Of a DNA stretch of 10,876 bases, positions 6,211 to 10,876 are shown piece by piece. The stretch is from Prevotellaceae bacterium (GTDB lineage Bacteria > Bacteroidota > Bacteroidia > Bacteroidales > Bacteroidaceae). Position 1 is the first letter of the stretch. Each line of letters starts with the position of its first letter. The notes under the pieces were generated by a model, which did not search any database, had not been told where the DNA came from, and saw nothing but the letters and a program-made list of their open reading frames with translations. The DNA lies in NCBI GenBank assembly GCA_015256945.1, contig JABZLB010000047.1:1-10876 (forward strand). The letters run 5' to 3'. The translations under genes were made by a program, and so were the position numbers.

Positions 6211-7620
6211 TCATTGCCACTCCACCAATACATGTGTGAAGTCGCGTTTCTCTAAGTCCTCATTCTTAATATAAAAGAACATTAATGATTCAGGTCTTCC
6301 TATCTGCAGAGGATGCAGATTCTCTTCATCGTCTGCAAACCCTTGTAATTGAAGTAACAAAAAATAATTATTGTCTGTTTGCAATTCTTTAATATGTGTG
6401 ATAGGAGAATGCTCTATCCATTGTGCCCCGCCAAACATATGTCCTATATCCATATTGTGATCATTAAAATACAGGTTGATGACAGCGTCGTACGTTGCTT
6501 TCGTCATCGTCTGTCCATCCTCAGCATACCCGTAACTCATATAATCATAGAAGCCTAAATCAGGTGCCAGAACTATGGGTATGCTATCGAATCGAAACGA
6601 TGCAGTAAGGTCGTCGGGGTAGGGGCGTTCTGGTACAACAGGTTCATCTGGCAGATAAATAACCTTGTACGATTCCTGGTCATCACGATTCTGTGTCTTT
6701 AAATCCGCAAAGAAGAAAAGCATGCCTTTTTCTCCTAATGGCGATTCTGGAGTCTCCGTTTCGCTGCCGTCTTGCATCTCACTTATTCTGATTTGTGCCA
6801 GACAACTCATCGGTCTTCCCATGTGACAGGGCCATGCAATGTTGGCAGGCAGGTTAGGACGTCCACCTGTTTGCGATGTAAACGGAGGACGTTCTTTGCT
6901 GTCAGGTGCGTATGGTAGCAGGTATGCAGCCAGCCCTGCATCCTCTTGCATCTGCTTTTTTGCTTCGTCTAAACTAAGGAAAATCGTCTGTGTCGCAGTC
7001 TTTTTAAATCGTGGAGCTATGGCGCGCAGAATATCATTGAGCGTACTTTTGTCCTCATAGAAAAATTGAATCAGGAATTTTTTTGATTCTACGGCAACGT
7101 TATCCGTGTATATGTGCACGTGGGTAACGTGGCTCCAGGGTATAAAAGAGGTAATGATATAGTCTTTCAGCTGATACGATTTGTTGTAATCGGTGTCCTC
7201 ATCCTGCAGGTCACTCGGGTGGACTACCGAACAAACACCATCCGATAATATCAGAAATGAGACCTTTGTATTTTGAAAATCCCGGTAGGCTTTTTCAAAA
7301 ATTAGTACCTGTTTAATGTGAAATATCAGCAACACGCAGATGGCAATCATACTACTTTCGGTCATTCCACCTATGCCATACAGATTGATGGCCACCCAGC
7401 ACAGCAGATAGTTATTCCAACTTTGCAACGATAAATTGCGAAAATTACTCCATATGTATTTCCACTTGTTGCTTGGCAACAGGAAAGCCGTATGGCTTTG
7501 ATAATCATCATCGCCCTGCATGGGCATAGCATCTTTTCGGTTTCTTCTGAAGTCGCGTATCCATAGCATGCCGAAGAGTAGGGTAGAAAGTGTAAGAATG
7601 GCTATTTGATGAGCGGTCAT
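6211..7620 (-). CDS. Membrane protein with C-terminal DUF1963 (YwqG-like) domain
   Basis: A 469-residue protein runs from ATG 7620 to TAA 6211. Residues 6-20 form a hydrophobic N-terminal helix followed by a basic stretch (RDFRRNRK); further hydrophobic segments lie at about 70-84 and 88-107. Residues 110-205 alternate beta-like strands and end in a helix (STLNDILRAIAPRF), which might be a PH-like domain; that is inference. From about 215 to the end it matches DUF1963/YwqG: GGRPNLPANIAWPC (252-265), then MSCLAQIRISE, GEKGMLFFFAD (296-306), HMFGGAQWIEHSP (394-406), FLLLQLQGFADDE (420-432), and the closing LMFFYIKNEDLEKRDFTHVLVEWQ pattern. YwqG-type domains are soluble beta-sandwich proteins of unknown function, usually standing alone, so fusion to a membrane-anchored N-terminus is unusual. 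A -7 box lies about 90 bases upstream. It is probably the first gene of the leftward cluster. Confidence 0.82.
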   Translation of the reverse strand: MTAHQIAILTLSTLLFGMLWIRDFRRNRKDAMPMQGDDDYQSHTAFLLPSNKWKYIWSNFRNLSLQSWNNYLLCWVAINLYGIGGMTESSMIAICVLLIFHIKQVLIFEKAYRDFQNTKVSFLILSDGVCSVVHPSDLQDEDTDYNKSYQLKDYIITSFIPWSHVTHVHIYTDNVAVESKKFLIQFFYEDKSTLNDILRAIAPRFKKTATQTIFLSLDEAKKQMQEDAGLAAYLLPYAPDSKERPPFTSQTGGRPNLPANIAWPCHMGRPMSCLAQIRISEMQDGSETETPESPLGEKGMLFFFADLKTQNRDDQESYKVIYLPDEPVVPERPYPDDLTASFRFDSIPIVLAPDLGFYDYMSYGYAEDGQTMTKATYDAVINLYFNDHNMDIGHMFGGAQWIEHSPITHIKELQTDNNYFLLLQLQGFADDEENLHPLQIGRPESLMFFYIKNEDLEKRDFTHVLVEWQ

Positions 7621-7710
7621 GTTGAAAGTTATGTGTCGTTGTTTAATATATGATTAATGTGTTTGCTGCATATTTTAACAATATGAGATGCGCAAAATCT
7701 ATTACTGAAG

Positions 7711-7718
7711 CAAAGATA
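7711..7718 (-). promoter_or_regulatory. Bacteroidota -7 box for the leftward DUF1963-like gene
   Basis: The - strand from 7718 to 7711 reads TATCTTTG (followed by C), the most typical form of the TAnnTTTG box. The -33 TTTG is not clear (GTTAAAC lies at about the right distance). Transcription would start near 7704, leaving a leader of about 85 bases before ATG 7620. Confidence 0.5.
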
Positions 7719-8128
7719 AAATTAAAATATGATATTTGTTTAACTTTTCTGGTTTTTTGTTCAAATGTCAATTACACACCCGACGGTAAAAACATTCTTT
7801 TTATTCTTAAGCAGAAGGAAATGGAGCAGATGCTGGGTGGTTTTCAGGGCTGAAAGCCAGTATAATATGGCTTGTTGAAGAATGATGCTGCCTTTGTTTT
7901 CGCATTTTTATGCTTCAATGAGGCGGCCGTTAAGGCCTTTATTTGATATTTCTGTGCATAAAGTTGTTGTTTTATAGTAATTATTCAATTATTATTTCTT
8001 AATTTTACAGCGTTGTATAAAATCAAAGGTTATTCAGTTAAAATGATACGGTTATTTTTAAATCCCAGCAGTTTGTTGCCCGCACCGGTGTATACAAATG
8101 TAGACAATGCTGTATCTTTTAACGCTTT

Positions 8129-8328
8129 TTATTTGGCAGTTCCAAATAATTTGCTAACACACAAGTAAACCATAGAAGCCTTAGGGGTGGTTTAACTGCG
8201 TTTAAACACATAATTACATACGGACGTCTGTGCAAGGCTTATGCACGGGGACGAACCTTGTGGCAGGAAATCGGCATGATTGTTTCCTGCCCTTAACAGG
8301 TTATGCCTGTGTTGTAAGTGGTGTTACA
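8129..8328 (+). ncRNA. Cluster of six inverted repeats: candidate structured leader or small RNA
   Basis: Six closely spaced inverted repeats precede the LRR gene: TTATTTGG/CCAAATAA (8129-8149, 8 pairs, 5-base loop); GTTTAA/TTAAAC (8190-8207); CGTC-GTGCA/TGCAC-GACG (8225-8253, with a small internal loop); GGCAGGAAA/TTTCCTGCC (8262-8291, 9 pairs, 12-base loop); ACAGG/CCTGT (8296-8310); TGTAA/TTACA (8313-8328). The 8220-8300 part is more G+C-rich than the flanks. It does not match the cobalamin, TPP or SAM riboswitch consensus I know. Strand is inferred from the downstream gene. It may be a cis-acting leader, an independent RNA, or DNA-level operator repeats. Confidence 0.4.
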
Positions 8329-8423
8329 GCGGTTTTGTGCTCTTTGTCAGGATAAATATTATTTCTATTACATTTTTACATTTAAGTTATTACATATTAG
8401 TTTCACACAAATTTTAAACAACA

Positions 8424-10544
8424 ATGGATATGAAACGAAAGTTACATCTTTTTTCTTTGCTTTTTCTTGCCGCATTTCTGCTTGCGCCAGTCAGGACGAT
8501 GGCTCAGGTTACAATAGGCGATTATACCTACACATTCTCAGGTGACGATGCTACCATCACGGCATCATCGCTAACTTCGGGTGACATTGTTATTCCAACA
8601 ACAGTCTCCTATAATGGAAAGACGTATAATGTAACAGCAATATCATTTTCGAGTACACTTTTTAAAGGTGCTCCGACATCTATTAAGGGAGAGTCCATAA
8701 AGAGTATTGTAGGGAATACTACACAATACGATCTGCCTTTATGTAGCCAATTTACAAATTGCGTTTCAATAGATTTTCCTCAATTGGTTTTACTTAAGAG
8801 ATGCTCTTTATTATTTGATGATCCTGTTATCACCTCTATATATTTTCCAGAATTAAAGAATATAGATGCTTGTCAAAATCTATTTAGGAATCTTTCAGCA
8901 TTATCTTCTATCAGGCTTCCTAAACTTGTAACCATAAAGAAATGTATCGGAGTTATATATGAATTACCAACCTTACAAGTATTAGACATCCCAGAGCTAA
9001 CTTCTATTGATGGTAACGATGCTGGTGATAACTCGAATGTTTTTGCTGAGTTGGGGCTACAAACATTTAATGCTCCAAAGCTTCAACGAGTATTCTGTAA
9101 ATGGTTTCTCTCTCATAGTAAAACAACAGTTGTAAACTTATCTAATGGTTGTGAACTTGCGACTAGCGGAATGTTGTCTTCACCAGATGCCTCTGTATCA
9201 AGTATCACGGTCAATGGAGCTACCAAAATATCGAATGATCATGCCTTTATAACATATGGTCTAACTACTTTAGAAAAAATTTCATTACCTGATGTTGAAG
9301 AGTTATTTGATTTTTCTCTTGGTACCATGTGTACAGCCTTGAAAGAATTTAATGCGCCAAAACTGAAAAAGCTTGTTGATACACAGTTCATGCCTTATAC
9401 TCCATGTCCTAATCTTACAAAAGTAGACATTCATAATATGGAAGAGTTGGCCAATTCACAGTTGTTTTATGACTCTCCTATCACCTCCCTTACCCTCCGT
9501 GGCAATTTGAAGGCTGATGCGAATAGTAGGATTAACCTTAAAACTTACCCCACAGTAGTTACAATAACCGACGAGGGCACGGTCAATGACATCCCAGCCT
9601 CTGCCTTTGCCAACGTCAAGGGCGGCCGCTTTGTCGTGCCGAAGGGCAAGGCCGCTTTATATACCCAAAAATGGAATCTGAACACGGGCAAGACGATGGT
9701 GTATGCCCCCGTAGACCTTAAGAAGACCACCGCAGGCACACTTTATGCCTCGGGCAGCATTACAAAGGCCGACGACAGCTTTACATACGGCGGTACGGTA
9801 TACAATAACCAGTACGACTTCTCGCATGCCATGACCGAAGCCGAGTGCAAGAATCCCTCGGTACTGAGTGACAATGACCTCGGCTTTACGCCGACGCTTT
9901 CGTCGCTTACGGTGCAGAACAATACCAATGCCCTTGCCGGCTATAACTTCTATTACGCCAGCGCCTACGCCGATTCGCCCACACAGGCCAAGGTAGGCGA
10001 CCTTACGCTTACGGCTCTTCCTTCCGACAACGCCGGCACGCTGCAGGGCTTCGGCACGGCGGCAGCCCAGCTTAACAAGGGTGTAAGCCGCGCCATGGGC
10101 GGATTCCTGTTCAGGGGCAACAGCGCCAGCATCGATGAGGTATACCTTCCCTATACACCGTCAGCCGTGAGCCTGACGACAAACCTGCTGCAGGCCGGCG
10201 GAGGCGTGACTGTAAAATCGCGCAGCGGCAGCAACTACGACTTCTACTGGCACCCGGGCAACGCCGCCTATGCAGCCGGATTCTACGAGTGCGACAATAC
10301 GATGATTCCCGAATACCGCGCCAGTCTGTCTTTTCCCAAGACCTGGTCAAGCAATGCAAAGCAGTTCCGCCTGATATTCGAGGACGGCGAAACAACCGGT
10401 ATTGAGAGCATTGTGCTGCCTTCAGACAATGCCCGTACGGCCGACCCTGAGGCATGGTATACGCTTCTCGGCACTCGTTTACCTGCAAAACCTGCCACGG
10501 CCGGTGTCTATATCCACGGCGGCCGCAAGGTGGTAGTAAAATAG
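8424..10544 (+). CDS. Secreted BspA-like leucine-rich-repeat surface protein
   Basis: A 706-residue protein. ATG 8424 (or the in-frame ATG 8430) starts a signal peptide: MKRK, a hydrophobic core to about residue 21, cleavage likely after TMA (25-27). Residues 29-75 form an N-terminal beta region. From about 114 to 360, variant LRR units follow the pattern L-x-x-(I/F)-x-x-P-x-L-x-x-(I/L), e.g. ITSIYFPELKNIDAC, LSSIRLPKLVTIKKC, LQVLDIPELTSID, LQTFNAPKLQRVF, LKEFNAPKLKKLV; the first four are 22-24 residues apart. Residues 380-430 (PASAFANVKGGRFVVPKGKAA) are typical of the BspA C-flank. The end (TGIESI ... AWYTLLGTRLPAKP ... GVYIHGGRKVVVK) resembles the Prevotella C-terminal sorting tail, so export to the surface, perhaps by type IX secretion, is likely. 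Such proteins bind host matrix or other bacteria. G+C is 35/120 at 8761-8880 but 69/120 at 9901-10020. Confidence 0.88.
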   Translation: MDMKRKLHLFSLLFLAAFLLAPVRTMAQVTIGDYTYTFSGDDATITASSLTSGDIVIPTTVSYNGKTYNVTAISFSSTLFKGAPTSIKGESIKSIVGNTTQYDLPLCSQFTNCVSIDFPQLVLLKRCSLLFDDPVITSIYFPELKNIDACQNLFRNLSALSSIRLPKLVTIKKCIGVIYELPTLQVLDIPELTSIDGNDAGDNSNVFAELGLQTFNAPKLQRVFCKWFLSHSKTTVVNLSNGCELATSGMLSSPDASVSSITVNGATKISNDHAFITYGLTTLEKISLPDVEELFDFSLGTMCTALKEFNAPKLKKLVDTQFMPYTPCPNLTKVDIHNMEELANSQLFYDSPITSLTLRGNLKADANSRINLKTYPTVVTITDEGTVNDIPASAFANVKGGRFVVPKGKAALYTQKWNLNTGKTMVYAPVDLKKTTAGTLYASGSITKADDSFTYGGTVYNNQYDFSHAMTEAECKNPSVLSDNDLGFTPTLSSLTVQNNTNALAGYNFYYASAYADSPTQAKVGDLTLTALPSDNAGTLQGFGTAAAQLNKGVSRAMGGFLFRGNSASIDEVYLPYTPSAVSLTTNLLQAGGGVTVKSRSGSNYDFYWHPGNAAYAAGFYECDNTMIPEYRASLSFPKTWSSNAKQFRLIFEDGETTGIESIVLPSDNARTADPEAWYTLLGTRLPAKPATAGVYIHGGRKVVVK

Positions 10545-10596
10545 GAAAAGCACGCTTCGTGTAGCATAAAATTCAAATCAGAAAAGAAAAACAGTC

Positions 10597-10815
10597 ATGA
10601 GAAAGCAAAAATATATTGTTCCCGCAATTGTATGTGTAAACGCAGCGCCCCAGGGCGAGACGTGCGGCCAGCCCGTTTATTTCAGTACGCCCGGTCCCGG
10701 CGTGGCAGGAGCCAAGATGGGCAGTGTTGAGGATTTTGACGATGATGCCGCAGCAGGTACAGCTTATGTCCATAATAACAAAGCCCCGGAAGCTGCTGGC
10801 AGATGGGATAACTAA
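10597..10815 (+). CDS. Small acidic-tailed protein downstream of the surface protein
   Basis: A 72-residue protein runs from ATG 10597 to TAA at 10813-10815. It starts MRKQKYIVPAIVCVNAAP, has a Gly/Pro-rich middle (STPGPGVAG), an acidic run (VEDFDDDAAAG) and ends GRWDN. There is no export signal or membrane helix. The basic start with K-Y-I-x-P, a variable middle and an aromatic-Asp end resemble the short uncharacterised proteins that often follow surface-protein genes in Prevotella and Bacteroides (M-K-K-Y-x-x-P ... W-D-D). This is recognition from memory, not a named family. It starts 52 bases after the LRR stop with no T-tailed terminator between, so cotranscription is likely. Its G+C matches the 3' half of the LRR gene. 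Function unknown; a role in export or regulation of its neighbour, or a peptide precursor, is speculative. Confidence 0.7.
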   Translation: MRKQKYIVPAIVCVNAAPQGETCGQPVYFSTPGPGVAGAKMGSVEDFDDDAAAGTAYVHNNKAPEAAGRWDN

Positions 10816-10847
10816 ACAAGAATAATTATAATTCTTCTATAATGAAT

Positions 10848-10876
10848 CAGGGCCATCGCATCATGCGGCGGCCCTG
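10848..10876 (+). terminator. Strong hairpin, probable terminator (cut by window end)
   Basis: CAGGGCC (10848-10854) pairs with GGCCCTG (10870-10876). Inside, CGCA/TGCG closes a TCA loop, with one small mismatch between the two stems. It starts 33 bases after the stop of the 72-residue protein gene. The T-run expected after the stem would lie beyond the window, so the call rests on the stem and its position. Confidence 0.7.

Larger units (their letters stand above)
7621..8423. other. Long divergent intergenic region (803 bases)
   Basis: No convincing gene lies between the leftward start at 7620 and the rightward start at 8424. A 67-codon + strand frame at 7650-7853 overlaps the promoter box of the leftward gene, resembles nothing I know and is probably not a gene. 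Two short hairpins follow it: TTTCA/TGAAA (7842-7855) and AAGCCA/TGGCTT (7854-7873). They share bases, so they are alternatives, and neither has a T-run. An 8-base palindrome CACCGGTG is at 8083-8090. The last third carries the hairpin cluster listed separately. Near the rightward gene, TACATTTT (8369-8376) is a weak -7 candidate with a TTTG at 8343, but at 22 bases the spacing is too long to be convincing. Confidence 0.6.

Noticed and set aside
7650..7853. 67-codon + strand open frame in the intergenic region
   Set aside because: It overlaps the -7 box of the leftward gene, has no recognisable motif and starts right beside the divergent gene. I see no support for coding.
8222..8300. Cobalamin-type riboswitch, suggested by GGCAGGAAA...TTTCCTGCC
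   Set aside because: The conserved GCCACTG core and the AGCCAGGAGACCTGCC-type B12 box are absent, and the downstream gene is a surface protein with no cofactor link.
10111..10498. Overlapping - strand frames of 125 and 71 codons
   Set aside because: They are antisense to the G+C-rich 3' half of the LRR gene, and the product is an Arg/Cys-rich low-complexity sequence typical of antisense shadow frames.
10551..10561. CACG-CTT-CGTG hairpin as terminator after the LRR gene
   Set aside because: The stem is only four to five pairs with no T-run after it; the next gene follows closely and a much stronger hairpin lies at 10848-10876.

Overview
The window looks like chromosome of a Bacteroidota bacterium, most likely a Prevotella/Segatella-type gut or oral member. 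Three things point there: a BspA-like leucine-rich surface protein with a Prevotella-style C-terminal tail (W-Y-T-L-x-G-x-R-L ... G-V-Y-I-H-x-G-x-K-V-V-V-K), a small C-terminally acidic protein straight after it, and a TAnnTTTG-type -7 box with few Shine-Dalgarno sequences. No rRNA, tRNA, CRISPR array or transposase is visible. The assignment comes from reading protein motifs, not from a database search.

Bases 1-2800 form an AT-rich accessory stretch (a hand count of 1021-1080 gives 16 G+C in 60). It holds the end of an unidentified + strand gene (1-207) and four short - strand genes. Two of these are lipoprotein-like (238-861 and 2276-2794) and two are membrane-anchored (1006-1524 and 1654-2043). 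None is a family I recognise with confidence. The lipoprotein signal of the first appears split by an 8-base homopolymer.

Bases 2844-7620 have a more balanced composition (30 G+C in 60 at 3661-3720), and every gene is on the - strand. In transcription order they are: a membrane protein with a C-terminal DUF1963/YwqG-like domain (7620 to 6211), a spacer with 44-bp tandem repeats, a three-helix membrane protein (5902 to 4718), a Y-family translesion DNA polymerase of the UvrX/YqjW type (4647 to 3133), and its usual partner, a YolD-like small protein (3080 to 2844). The YolD-like protein looks cut short exactly where the AT-rich stretch begins. The polymerase-YolD pair probably acts together in damage-tolerant replication. 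The two membrane proteins upstream have no clear functional link to it.

Bases 7621-8423 are an 800-base divergent intergenic region. It has a good promoter box for the leftward genes and, near the right end, a run of six closely packed inverted repeats (8129-8328) leading into the surface-protein gene. Bases 8424-10544 encode the secreted LRR protein. The gene is compositionally mosaic: its repeat region is about 29% G+C and its C-terminal half about 57%. A 72-residue small protein (10597-10815) follows in the same direction, and the window ends in a strong hairpin that looks like the terminator of this two-gene unit.

The best leads are the mosaic LRR gene, the multi-hairpin leader before it, the tandem repeats that each encode a 12-residue mini-ORF, and the homopolymer-split lipoprotein signal.
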